Positions 1-7,499 of a DNA stretch of 64,000 nt are shown piece by piece (position 1 is the first letter of the stretch; each line of letters starts with the position of its first letter). The stretch comes from Anaerobutyricum hallii. Lineage in GTDB: Bacteria; Bacillota; Clostridia; Lachnospirales; Lachnospiraceae. The DNA is taken from positions 1,671,219 through 1,735,218 of the forward strand of contig NZ_LT907978.1 of NCBI RefSeq assembly GCF_900209925.1. Reading direction: 5' to 3'. A model generated the notes under the pieces. That model was not told where the DNA came from, made no database searches, and saw nothing but the letters and a program-made list of their open reading frames with translations. The position numbers and the translations under genes are program-made.

Positions 1-797
1 AATTCCTCATTATGATATTCCTTTTCTTTTCCAACAGAGCATCTGGCAACGTCTCCCATCGTGTAAATCTGATATGCAGCAAGCTTTTTGGCATAGCCTT
101 TCCCTACTCTCCAGAAATCTGTAATCGGCTGATGTTCCCATAATTTCTTTCGATATGTTATCTCATCAAGATAAGCAATTCTCACCCCATACTCGTCTGC
201 CGACACATGCTTTGCCATAATGTCCATTGCGATCTTTGCAAGATATAGATTCGTACCAATCCCTGCAGTAGCTGTGATCCCTGTTTCTTTTAATACATCC
301 TGTATCACTTTAGAAATTAATTCTTTTGCCCCCATCCGATAATTTGTCAAATATCCTGTCAAATCAATGAAAACCTCATCAATCGAATATACATGAATAT
401 CTTCTGGAGCAAAATACCGAAGGTAGATCTGATATATTTGTGTACTATATTTCATATACAATGACATTCTCGGAGGTGCTGTAATATATGCCAGTGCAAC
501 CGAAGGATCACTTAATTTATCTGAATGAAAGGATTGTCCTATAAATTTATGCCCCGGAGCAGATTCCTGTCTTTCCTTATTAATCCTCTTCACTTTCTGT
601 ATTACTTCAAATAAGCGAGGACGTCCTGGAATACCATATTTTTTTAAAGAAGGAGAAACGGCAAGACATATGGTCTTTTCAGTACGGCTCTTATCGGCAA
701 CAACAAGATTTGTTGTGAGAGGATCTAAGCCTCTTTCCACACATTCCACTGATGCATAAAATGATTTTAAGTCAATCGCAGCATATATCTTATCCAA
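1..797 (-). CDS. Y-family DNA polymerase (DinB/UmuC type), 3' end outside window
   Basis: Translesion DNA polymerase. Translating leftward from 797 gives a protein that begins MDKIYAAIDLKSFYASVE, the metal-binding first motif of the family (catalytic Asp in AIDLKSFYASVE). Further on comes the SIDEVFIDLTGY segment with the second acidic pair (about residues 137-148), followed by a helix-hairpin-helix-like stretch (DFWRVGKGYAKKLAAY). The start is TTG at 795-797, chosen because GGAGGGGGA lies just upstream and no ATG gives the conserved N terminus. The reading frame is open to the left edge, so the little-finger domain and stop are missing. It probably belongs to the chromosome flanking the ICE, though mobile elements also carry such polymerases. 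A LexA-like half palindrome lies in its promoter. The family call is firm; DinB versus UmuC is not resolved. Confidence 0.88.
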   Translation of the reverse strand, partial: MDKIYAAIDLKSFYASVECVERGLDPLTTNLVVADKSRTEKTICLAVSPSLKKYGIPGRPRLFEVIQKVKRINKERQESAPGHKFIGQSFHSDKLSDPSVALAYITAPPRMSLYMKYSTQIYQIYLRYFAPEDIHVYSIDEVFIDLTGYLTNYRMGAKELISKVIQDVLKETGITATAGIGTNLYLAKIAMDIMAKHVSADEYGVRIAYLDEITYRKKLWEHQPITDFWRVGKGYAKKLAAYQIYTMGDVARCSVGKEKEYHNEE

Positions 798-835
798 ATC
801 TATCCCCCTCCTTAAAATAACAATATTATTGATTT

Positions 836-855
836 AGTATACCATACGTATGTTC
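836..855 (-). promoter_or_regulatory. Polymerase promoter -10 with LexA/DinR-like box
   Basis: On the minus strand TATACT (841-836) is a good -10. Directly upstream is GAACATACGTATG (855-843), which matches the GAAC half and spacer of the Firmicutes SOS box GAACNNNNGTTC but has an imperfect second half. SOS control would suit a translesion polymerase. The -35 is weak. This is a motif match only. Confidence 0.4.
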
Positions 856-940
856 TTTTATCCACAAATATCCCATACTTCTTAACATATTCTAAATTAC
901 AAAACATTGATAACTTTATTGATAATAAATATAGGGCATG

Positions 941-979
941 AAAAAAGCCGGAAGCCACCTTTTATCTGTGACTTCCGGC
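941..979 (-). terminator. Rho-independent terminator (minus strand)
   Basis: The arms GCCGGAAGCCAC and GTGACTTCCGGC (947-958 / 968-979) pair with one mismatch and run into six U residues on the minus strand. It would stop transcription coming from the HxlR gene before the polymerase gene. In the rest of the 798-1234 gap I see only the polymerase promoter and no convincing gene. Confidence 0.75.
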
Positions 980-1234
980 AATAAATCTATCCTTTCTTCT
1001 TCCTGGCAATCAAAACTCTCCGATACTGTCGCATTTTTTCTGCACCTACCAGTGTAAAGTATCGTTTTACCAATCATCTCTAGCTACTCCTTTCGTTTGA
1101 TAAAACTAGTATGCTGATTAGCCCTCAATACATCAAGCAACGCAAATTAACATTCATGCAACGCCCAATATTACAAGGATTCATTAAGTCCTCTACAAAC
1201 TGGAATTGTTCGAGTTTTTCAAATACTAACGTCC

Positions 1235-1555
1235 TTAATTTTGTTCAATAATTGATTTATAGTAGTTACCAAAGTCAGCAAGTGAATTAACAATTGGAAG
1301 CATTTTTGTTCCGAGTTCCGTTAAGCCGTATTCAACTCTCGGTGGCTGCTCATGGTAATCGTGGCGATATGCCAGCCCATCACTCATCATTTGTCTTAAA
1401 CTATCTATCAAAACCTTTTGTGAAATACCATCTATATCATTGAATCTCCATGGACGCTCTTTCAAGTTACGCAAAATCAGCAATTTCCATTTTCCTCCGA
1501 TGAGAGATACTGCTGTTGCAACTGGGCATTCCGGTAATTCTTCTTTTGCTCGCAT
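1235..1555 (-). CDS. HxlR-family winged-helix transcriptional regulator
   Basis: About 106 residues, the usual HxlR length. Diagnostic features are the N-terminal CPVATAVSLIGGKWKLLIL segment with its Cys (a redox- or ligand-sensing position in several relatives), the FNDI...SQKVLIDSLRQM recognition-helix region, and the PPRVEYGLTELG wing. Such proteins bind as dimers and usually regulate the divergent neighbour, here the cupin gene that starts at 1684. A longer frame begins at GTG 1564, but that codon overlaps the GGAGG ribosome site (1564-1568), so I take ATG 1553-1555. The target is inferred from position. Confidence 0.88.
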   Translation of the reverse strand: MRAKEELPECPVATAVSLIGGKWKLLILRNLKERPWRFNDIDGISQKVLIDSLRQMMSDGLAYRHDYHEQPPRVEYGLTELGTKMLPIVNSLADFGNYYKSIIEQN

Positions 1556-1622
1556 AATTCTCACCTCCGAGTCTATTGTAACACATTCATTTTTGAGTGC
1601 ACAGTTACAAAAAGGTGCGTAC

Positions 1623-1651
1623 TTGTTTTTGTATGTGTCTCACACTATACT
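1623..1651 (+). promoter_or_regulatory. Promoter of the cupin gene
   Basis: TTGTTT (1623-1628), a 17-bp spacer and TATACT (1646-1651) form a near-consensus sigma-A promoter pointing at the cupin gene about 30 bp downstream. It lies in the divergent region shared with the HxlR gene, so it is the likely operator region. Confidence 0.65.
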
Positions 1652-1683
1652 AATACCAAGCAACCAGAAACTACAAATTAACT

Positions 1684-2049
1684 ATGGAGGTTATTATAGC
1701 AAATTACACAAAAACAACTATTGGAAAGGAAAACCGAATTGAGCTGCATGAAAAGTTGTCTTTAACAGGTGCAGAAATCAGTTTAAACGAACTACCTGCA
1801 GGAGCAAATGTCCCATTTGTTCATTCTCATAAAGAAAATGAAGAAATCTATGGAATTCTTTCAGGTAACGGCAAGGCCATAATTGATGGAGAAGAAATCA
1901 GCCTTTCAACTGGAGACTGGATAAAAATCGCACCTGCTGCAAAGCGTCAGTTTTTTGCATCCGATATTTCCGGAATTACTTATATCTGCATTCAGGTAAA
2001 AGAAAATTCTCTGAAACATTTTACAGCAGAGGATGCCGTAATCGGCTAA
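1684..2049 (+). CDS. Small single-domain cupin protein
   Basis: About 120 residues, one cupin barrel. Cupin motif 1 is VPFVHSHKENEEIYGILSG (two His and Glu as metal ligands, about residues 45-63). Motif 2 is centred on GDWIKIAPAAKRQFF, where the usual second-motif His is replaced. Such proteins bind small ligands or act as simple dioxygenases or isomerases; no substrate can be named. It is divergent from the HxlR gene, a common regulator-target pairing. The start is uncertain: the ATG at 1684 overlaps the only good ribosome site (GGAGG 1686-1690), so translation may begin at in-frame ATT 1693 or ATA 1696. A strong terminator follows. Confidence 0.8.
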   Translation: MEVIIANYTKTTIGKENRIELHEKLSLTGAEISLNELPAGANVPFVHSHKENEEIYGILSGNGKAIIDGEEISLSTGDWIKIAPAAKRQFFASDISGITYICIQVKENSLKHFTAEDAVIG

Positions 2050-2070
2050 TTAAAAGTATTTATTTACAAA

Positions 2071-2115
2071 AATGCACAGTTCCCGATAAGCTAAGAACTG
2101 TGCATTCCTTTTTTC
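2071..2115 (+). terminator. Rho-independent terminator after cupin gene
   Basis: ATGCACAGTTC (2072-2082) pairs with GAACTGTGCAT (2095-2105), followed by CCTTTTTTC. It lies 23 bp after the cupin stop. Confidence 0.85.
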
Positions 2116-2140
2116 TTCAATTTTACGATTTCTCAATTTT

Positions 2141-2236
2141 TCAATACACTAAGCAGTTTGTCATAATCCTGAAAGCAAATTCAATTTCTATGATTCTTTC
2201 TTCTTTTTCTTCTGATTGTCTGTTTGGCTCAGTCAT
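2141..2236 (-). CDS. Possible 31-aa small protein
   Basis: A short frame starting MTEPNRQSEEKEERIIEIEF, preceded by GGAAAGGAG at good spacing. Highly charged in the first half and hydrophobic at the end. I recognise no family. Support rests on the ribosome site alone, so it may be a remnant. Confidence 0.35.
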   Translation of the reverse strand: MTEPNRQSEEKEERIIEIEFAFRIMTNCLVY

Positions 2237-2266
2237 CTTGACTCCTTTCCTCCAGAATTCAGGAAA

Positions 2267-2319
2267 TAAAAAATGCCTGTCTGGAACTTTTATAGATAGT
2301 AAAGTTCCAAACAGACATT
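2267..2319 (-). terminator. Terminator-like hairpin, minus strand, no gene directly upstream
   Basis: ATGTCTGTTTGGAACTTT pairs with AAAGTTCCAGACAGGCAT on the minus strand and is followed by a run of U. No gene ends just upstream, so it may close a lost gene or an unannotated short RNA coming from the repeat region at 2.35-2.5 kb. Confidence 0.6.
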
Positions 2320-2330
2320 GCTGTTTGACC

Positions 2331-2761
2331 ATTAGCTGTAGCTAATAGAATTGAATACTGTTTCAGCTAATTTATGTTTGCAGGTTTGGGAGAGATTGTT
2401 TCTTTTCCCGCCTTTTCTCTGATTTACATCCCCGAATAAGGGGTGACAACAGAGCGGAACCCAAATGTTAGCTAGACTTTCTAAAACCCATGTTTGCAAA
2501 CCGGTGATTTTGATTAGCTGTCAGCTAATCCAGCTAACATTTTCGAACGCTTTGAAGCCCGTCGCCAAGAGGATTTGAACCTCCGACCCCTCGCTTAGGA
2601 GAGCTCCAACCTATTGTCACTCTCTGTCAATCTGAGGTAAGGTAAACCCAAGTGGGACACTATATAAAACTGTTTCCGATTCAATTCGAGTTATTCTGAA
2701 TACCCCCTCTGCCAAGCTCTGTAAAGCTCTGAAAGTTAGCTGATTGTTTGCTCCAGCTAAT
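2331..2761. repeat. Cluster of TTAGCTG/CAGCTAA repeats around the att remnant
   Basis: At least seven copies of TTAGCT or its complement occur in 430 bp. They include the near-palindrome ATTAGCTGTAGCTAAT (2331-2346), CAGCTAAT (2364-2371), the perfect 19-bp palindrome GATTAGCTGTCAGCTAATC (2512-2530) with CAGCTAACA directly after it, GTTAGCTGATT (2735-2745) and CAGCTAAT (2754-2761). They flank the tRNA fragment and look like arm-type integrase or excisionase binding sites. No other gene explains this stretch. Confidence 0.6.
2561..2602 (-). other. 3' half of tRNA-Arg(CCU): probable ICE attachment-site remnant
   Basis: Read on the minus strand, the segment starts in an anticodon loop (CTCCTAA, anticodon CCU). 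It continues through the 3' anticodon stem, variable loop, T-arm (GGAGG-TTCAAAT-CCTCT pairs) and 3' acceptor strand (TGGCGAC). The 5' half is absent: upstream sequence cannot form the anticodon stem or the acceptor. Breakage exactly at the anticodon loop is typical of tyrosine-integrase attachment sites, and an integrase lies 3.5 kb inward. The intact tRNA should lie at the other ICE end, beyond the window. Confidence 0.72.
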
Positions 2762-2894
2762 AATCGGGGAATGCCTTGATATTACCATCGACATCTGTTA
2801 TATGACCACCATGCTTCGTACGTTCGATCATGGTAAACAGTATTCAATTAAACTTCCTATCGTAAGTACAAGATATTTTCTTGTCTATAATTAA
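2603..2894. other. Gene-poor ICE end between att remnant and IS element
   Basis: No complete gene seen. It carries repeats of the TTAGCTG cluster and a 24-codon minus-strand frame (2757-2831, ending DGNIKAFPDY) without a ribosome site, probably debris. It ends with TAATTAA (2888-2894), the left copy of the IS target duplication. Confidence 0.5.
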
Positions 2895-4257
2895 CTCAAA
2901 CTTCCCACACCAATAAGGTGTGCTGAACCTTGAAAATCCAATATTTCAGCCAATAAAAAAGGCATAAATACAATCCTTTGGTATAATGGAATTGTCCAGA
3001 AACCAAAATAGAAAAGGAGATTTATGCCATGTCCATTTTAGCACAGAACCATACGGATGAGGTAGCTTTACTTGATTGTATTCAGAAATTTTTTGCAAAG
3101 CATCATGTTGGAAAGTTACTGAAGCAATGTAATGGGACCAAGGAGAAAGGTGTTCCTTCCATTTCTCTTCTGAAATACAAACTCGGAAACATCTTCATCG
3201 GAAGAAGTATGTATATGCAGCAGCGTACCGGTTCTTTCAAGGAAGATTTCTCTAAAAATACCTTCTATCGCTTTCTGAATTCTGCTAAGACAAACTGGCT
3301 TCGTTTTACGTCACTCCTTGCCGCAGACATCGTTAACAATGGGATCAAGGATCTTACCGATGCCTCTCGTAAGAATGTATTCATCATTGATGACAGTCTT
3401 TTCAATCGTACCAGTTGTAAAAAAACTGAATTGGGTTCTAAAGTCTTTGACCATACTGGGATGAATTACAAAAAGGGATACCGTATGCTGACACTTAGCT
3501 GGAGCGATGGAAATACGCTTATTCCTGTTAATAGCTGTCTTCTTGCTTCGTCAAAGGAATCAAACATCATCGGCCCGGTAAAAGCATTTGATAAGAGAAC
3601 TCTCGCCGGAAAACGTCGCAAACTTGCCCAGACCAAGGCCCCTGAAGCAATGCTGACACTGCTTGATACAGCCGTTTCTGCCGGATTATCTGCGGAATAC
3701 GTTCTTTTCGACTCCTGGTTCTCTAATCCTGCTCAGATTACGGCAATCAAGCGCAAAGGAATGGATGTGATTGCCATGATCAAGAAAAGCAGTCGGATCA
3801 AGTATACCTACAATGACGAGCAGCTTAACATCAAGGAAATCTATTCTAAGAACAAAAAGCGTCGTGGCAGATCCAAATATCTTCTTTCTGTTGATGTCAT
3901 CGTAGGAAAAGAAAATCCAATCCCTGCCAAAATCGTATGTGTTCGAAATAAGGCTAATCGTAAGGATTGGCTTGCTTTCATCTGCACTGATACATCTCTT
4001 AGCGAAGAAGAAATCATTCGGATTTATGGAAAACGCTGGCAGATTGAAGTTTTCTTCAAAACCTGTAAGTCCATGCTCAACCTGATTGGAGAGTGTCACA
4101 GTTTATCTTATGATGCACTAACTGCTCACGTAGCAATTGTGTTTACCAGATATATGCTACTCGCAATATAATGGTCTCATAAATTAAGACACTTTTTCGG
4201 ACAGTTTTTAATGAATCTGATATACTTAAACCAGTATGAAAGAAAGGATCCATTATC

Positions 4258-4605
4258 ATGTCCAGACAAAGAAGAAATTTTAATGCCAAATTCAAATCAG
4301 ACCTTGTAATTGAGCTGCTTAAGGGTGAGAAAGATCTCAATACCCTTGCAACTGAAAATAACATCCAACCAAATCTGCTCCGCAACTGGAAAAAAGAGTT
4401 CTTGAACAATGCTTCGGTTGTGTTCGACGACAAGCGTGAGGAAAACCTCAAAGAAAAGCTTGCCGAAGAGCGTAAGGAGAAAGCGGAGTATGCCAAAAAG
4501 GTTGGTCAGTTAACCATGCAGGTTGACTGGCTCAAAAAAAAATCTGAAGAAATTTGTGGACCTGACTACGAGAGTAAGTTTAGTCCAAAACCTTTTGACG
4601 ACTAA
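4258..4605 (+). CDS. IS3-family transposase OrfA (HTH subunit)
   Basis: 115 residues. It opens with the HTH_Tnp_1 pattern (RRNFNAKFKSDLVIELLKGE...NTLATENNIQPNLLRNWKKE), which binds the IS ends. A coiled-coil leucine-zipper segment (about residues 60-98) follows, used for multimerisation with OrfB. The gene overlaps orfB by 83 bp. Ribosomes that slip back one base on the A9 tract at 4534-4542 would make the OrfAB fusion, the active transposase in this family. Confidence 0.9.
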   Translation: MSRQRRNFNAKFKSDLVIELLKGEKDLNTLATENNIQPNLLRNWKKEFLNNASVVFDDKREENLKEKLAEERKEKAEYAKKVGQLTMQVDWLKKKSEEICGPDYESKFSPKPFDD

Positions 4606-5413
4606 GGAAATTCCGGCTTCTGTTGGCGCCAGGTTGCTTGACATCAACCGTACAAGCATTTATTACAAGGGTGCCCCTATTTCAGATGAGGAACTGGCCT
4701 GCAAAGAGATCATTGATCATCTCCATACAGATAATCCCACTTGGGGCGCAAGACAAATGTCTGCACAGTTAAAAACCCGTGGTTACCAGGTTGGACGCCG
4801 CAAGGCAAGACGCTACATGAATGAGATGGATATTTACCCGATTTATCCAAAGATGAATCTTTCCAAGCGAATGCAGCAGGCGAAAGTATGTCCATATCTT
4901 CTTCGTAATGCGGTCATAGACAAACCAAATCAGGCATGGTCTATTGACATTACATATATTCCGATCAAGCGCGGATTTCTGTATCTGACAGCCGTGATCG
5001 ACTGGTATAGCCGTTGTATTGTCGGCTGGGAAGTGGATGACACACTTGATACCAGAATGGTTATCAGTGCCCTGAAAAAAGCTTTCAAAGTGGCAAAACC
5101 TCAGATCTTGAATTCAGATCAGGGTTGTCAGTTTACAAGTCAGCAATACATTGACTTTGTAAAGGAAAACGGTATCCGCCAGAGTATGGATGGAAAAAGC
5201 CGCTGGGCAGACAACATCATGATTGAGCGCTGGTTCCGCAGCTTCAAGTATGAGGAAGCCTATCTGACACAGTACAACAACATCAGGGAAGCAAGGGCTG
5301 CTATCAGACAGTATATCCACACCTACAACTTTGAGCGACGCCATTCTGCACTTGATTACCAAACACCGGCTGAATGCTACTATCCGGCAATGTTGATGCC
5401 ATATGTAGCTTAG
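4523..5413 (+). CDS. IS3-family transposase OrfB (DDE integrase core)
   Basis: 296 residues. It has an HTH_21-like segment (DNPTWGARQMSAQLKTRGY) and an rve integrase core with the catalytic triad visible: D in WSIDITYIPI, D in LNSDQGCQFTS, E in IMIERWFRSFKYEE. Normally translated only as a -1 fusion to OrfA. The apparent ATG at 4523 lies inside orfA and before the slip site, so it is probably not used. The frame is intact and could be functional. Confidence 0.9.
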   Translation: MTGSKKNLKKFVDLTTRVSLVQNLLTTKEIPASVGARLLDINRTSIYYKGAPISDEELACKEIIDHLHTDNPTWGARQMSAQLKTRGYQVGRRKARRYMNEMDIYPIYPKMNLSKRMQQAKVCPYLLRNAVIDKPNQAWSIDITYIPIKRGFLYLTAVIDWYSRCIVGWEVDDTLDTRMVISALKKAFKVAKPQILNSDQGCQFTSQQYIDFVKENGIRQSMDGKSRWADNIMIERWFRSFKYEEAYLTQYNNIREARAAIRQYIHTYNFERRHSALDYQTPAECYYPAMLMPYVA

Positions 5414-5852
5414 CATATATTGGATCTGGGGAGTGCTCCACTGTTCTCTCCATGTTCCTTGTAACTTGTCCACCATATCAGTTCATTATAAAAATCTTAG
5501 ATTTTTGTCTTGACAACTGAGCCACTATACAACGGAACAACGGCAGAACGAAGACCAGAGAACGCTGGGAGAGCTATTCTTTTTTCTCGTTGATGAAATG
5601 GCAGATATTACTTTCAGCAGATCACTTGGCATCCTGATGGATGCCTTAATGGCGAGCCTTCAGGAAATCCTGAAGCTGAGTGACGAGCAGCTTTCTGCCC
5701 TTATTGCTGATTTTGAATCCAGACTGCCAGAATATCTGCGTAATGCACTCCATCCAGGGACTGCGATGGCATAAATTGCTATTTTGTTAGCTGAAATATT
5801 GAATTTTCAAGGTGCGAAGCCCATTTGGGGTATGGGAAGTCTTAGTAATTAA

Positions 5853-6106
5853 TATAACGCATACGAGACGGTTTGTCCATGCGTTTTTGACTGGCAAATT
5901 TATAGAACTTTCCAGTAACCATTTCTTTTTGACTTATTTGTGTATTCGTTTTAATCATAGCTATTATTACTGCTTCATCTGAATTTAAAGATTCACTTAT
6001 TGATTCATTTATTGATTCATTTGAAGCTTTATTTGTATTATTATTCCGATACTTATTTCTTATGTCGTTGCGAATCGTTTTTTCACTAAAATTACACTAT
6101 TTTTCA
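5853..6106 (-). other. Remnant reading frame next to integrase gene
   Basis: The minus strand holds a frame of roughly 80 codons (KTIRNDIRNKYRNNNTNKAS..., then SDEAVIIAMIKTNTQISQKE) that resembles a winged-helix segment found in regulators and RecG/AlbA-like proteins. Runs of ATTGATTCATTT make its middle repetitive (SNESINESISES). The frame enters the IS4 element at its TAATTAA duplication. If the IS and one duplication are removed, it continues 10 more residues (RQENILYLR) to a stop at the left flank. No start or ribosome site is seen, so it is a decayed gene into which the IS landed. Confidence 0.4.
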
Positions 6107-7498
6107 TTACTTCATCGTCTTCGGCAGTGAATTGAGCAATGCCCGCATCTCTGGATTAGCCAACACTTTTGCCAGAAGTTCTGGATCGACTTCATCAGCA
6201 ACAGGTACATTATTATTTTCCTGCTGTACATGCATCTGTGGATCCAGATTCTTTTTCTCATAAAATGCTTCTTCAAAAAGCTCTGCATTTTTCCTTCTGT
6301 CATCATCCAGAATATGAGAGTACACGTCCGTAACCATATTGACCTGAGCATGACCGGAATCCCCCTGTACCGCCTTGATGTCTCCACCATTCAATTTCAG
6401 CTTATAAGTAACGCTGCTATGACGAAAACTGTGAAATACAACCGGTGGGAGATTATAGTCCTCGATCAGTTTTTTTAAAGGACCACGTATTGCTCCATCT
6501 CCTAGAGGAAGCCCAAAGGTACTTGCCATAACCAGGTTATAGTCCATATATTCATCACCAAGAATTTCTTTCATTTCATCTTGCTCAGCTTTCCAGTCTA
6601 CTAGCATATTAGCGACACTCTTTGGTAAGAATATCTTACGCACACTACTTTCTGTCTTCGGTGTTTTCAAAATACGGACCGTAGAATTCTTCTTATGATT
6701 TGTCGGGAATACCAACAACACATCTTTTCCATCCAATGCATTCAACGATTCTTTTCTTATACGCTGTGATTCTTTGTTGATGAAGACATATGCACGGTTT
6801 TCTTCAATTGCCTCAGGAGAAATATCTACACAATCCCAGGTAAGACCAAGCAGCTCACCAAGTCGTAAGGAACATGAAAAGGATAGATTTATTGCAAGCT
6901 TTAATCGCTCATCTTCACAGACACTGAGCGCATACATTAATGTATCCGCTGTCCAGATGTCTCTTTTTTGTGATTTATGTTTTGGTACAGTCGCATGGGT
7001 GCAAGGATTCTTCTCCATCAACTCCCATTTCACTGCCTGTTCAAAACAGTTTCTAAGCAGCTTATTAATATCCCTGACCGTACTGGAAGATACAAATTCA
7101 TTTCGACTGGTTTTATTCAATGGATTGATAACTGCACGTCTCTTCAAAAGACTCTGATAATATCTTTCGATGAATCTGGTATTGATCTCTGAGAGTTTCG
7201 TATCACCAATGATCGGAAGAATATAGTTATTGATAAGAGAGACATTTCCTTCATATGTAGAAAGCGCCCAGTTTTCTTTGCCATAAAGTGCAACATATTC
7301 TGTAATAAGCTCGTCCAGTGTTTTGCATTTACGGACGACAAATGATCCCATCTCTTTTTTATATTCAATTTCTTTTTTTCTTCTCTTTGCTTCGGCTTTC
7401 GTTTCATAGGTTTCCCACTTCTGTTTCCTCTCACCTTTTTCATTCGTATAAGAATAGATTACATTAAATTTTCCGTTTCGTTCTCTTATAGATGCCAT
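6107..7498 (-). CDS. Tyrosine recombinase (ICE integrase)
   Basis: 463 residues from ATG 7496-7498, chosen because GGAAAGGAG precedes it; the longer frame has no ribosome site. The N-terminal arm-binding domain starts MASIRERNGKFNVIYSYTNE (AP2-like fold), followed by a SAM-like core-binding domain. The catalytic domain shows Arg in CSLRLGELLGL, HxxR in FHSFRHSS, His in GDSGH and the nucleophile Tyr in TDVYSHI. It should integrate and excise the ICE, here apparently at tRNA-Arg(CCU). It begins at the stop of the multi-HTH gene, so the two are co-translated. Confidence 0.93.
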   Translation of the reverse strand: MASIRERNGKFNVIYSYTNEKGERKQKWETYETKAEAKRRKKEIEYKKEMGSFVVRKCKTLDELITEYVALYGKENWALSTYEGNVSLINNYILPIIGDTKLSEINTRFIERYYQSLLKRRAVINPLNKTSRNEFVSSSTVRDINKLLRNCFEQAVKWELMEKNPCTHATVPKHKSQKRDIWTADTLMYALSVCEDERLKLAINLSFSCSLRLGELLGLTWDCVDISPEAIEENRAYVFINKESQRIRKESLNALDGKDVLLVFPTNHKKNSTVRILKTPKTESSVRKIFLPKSVANMLVDWKAEQDEMKEILGDEYMDYNLVMASTFGLPLGDGAIRGPLKKLIEDYNLPPVVFHSFRHSSVTYKLKLNGGDIKAVQGDSGHAQVNMVTDVYSHILDDDRRKNAELFEEAFYEKKNLDPQMHVQQENNNVPVADEVDPELLAKVLANPEMRALLNSLPKTMK

Positions 7499-7499
7499 A

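Larger units (their letters stand above)
4173..5524 (+). mobile_element. IS3-family insertion sequence
   Basis: About 1.35 kb. The ends TGGTCTCATAAATTAAGACA (left) and TGGCTCAGTTGTCAAGACA (right, reversed) are imperfect inverted repeats beginning TGG. It contains overlapping orfA and orfB with a run of nine A at 4534-4542, the usual -1 slippage site. It interrupts the IS4 transposase gene. Boundaries may be off by a few bases; TATA occurs on both sides as a possible target duplication. Confidence 0.82.
3029..5774 (+). pseudogene. IS4-family DDE transposase, disrupted by IS3 insertion
   Basis: The front part (3029-4168, about 380 residues) has the DDE catalytic core, with DSWFS as a core acidic motif and the IS4-type signature YGKRWQIEVFFK near 4026 (Y-2-R-3-E-6-K). 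It then meets a stop a few bases into an IS3-family insert. The missing C terminus lies beyond that insert: 5535-5774 encodes 79 residues starting EQRQNEDQRTLGELFFFLVD and ending in TAA. The frame at the junction is not restored cleanly by a simple short duplication, so the exact insertion event is uncertain. Ribosome site AAAGGAG precedes ATG 3029. Confidence 0.85.
2895..5845 (+). mobile_element. IS4-family insertion sequence with nested IS3-family copy
   Basis: The two ends can be aligned without gaps over about 64 bp in inverted orientation. Matching blocks include ACTTCCCA (2900 / 5840 inward) and CCTTGAAAAT-CAATATTTCAGC (2931-2953 / 5791-5813). The element is flanked by the 7-bp direct repeat TAATTAA (2888-2894 and 5846-5852), a clean target duplication. 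It carries one transposase gene, broken by a second IS. Without that insert it is about 1.6 kb. It is likely immobile unless supplied with transposase in trans. Confidence 0.85.

Noticed and set aside
987-1077. Possible small gene ahead of the polymerase (ATG at 1077 after AAAGGAGTAG)
   Set aside because: The frame continues through the terminator stem without a sensible stop; the alternative 15-codon frame has no good ribosome site.
1575-1580. TACAAT as -10 of the HxlR gene promoter
   Set aside because: The start point would fall on the ribosome site and there is no -35 at the right distance.
2561-2602. Annotation as a functional tRNA gene
   Set aside because: The 5' acceptor, D-arm and 5' anticodon stem are absent, so it cannot fold into a tRNA.
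5985-6035. Tandem ATTGATTCATTT repeats, first taken for a CRISPR-like or iteron array
   Set aside because: Only about three unspaced copies, lying within a decayed reading frame (SNESINESISES); no spacers and no cas genes anywhere in the window.
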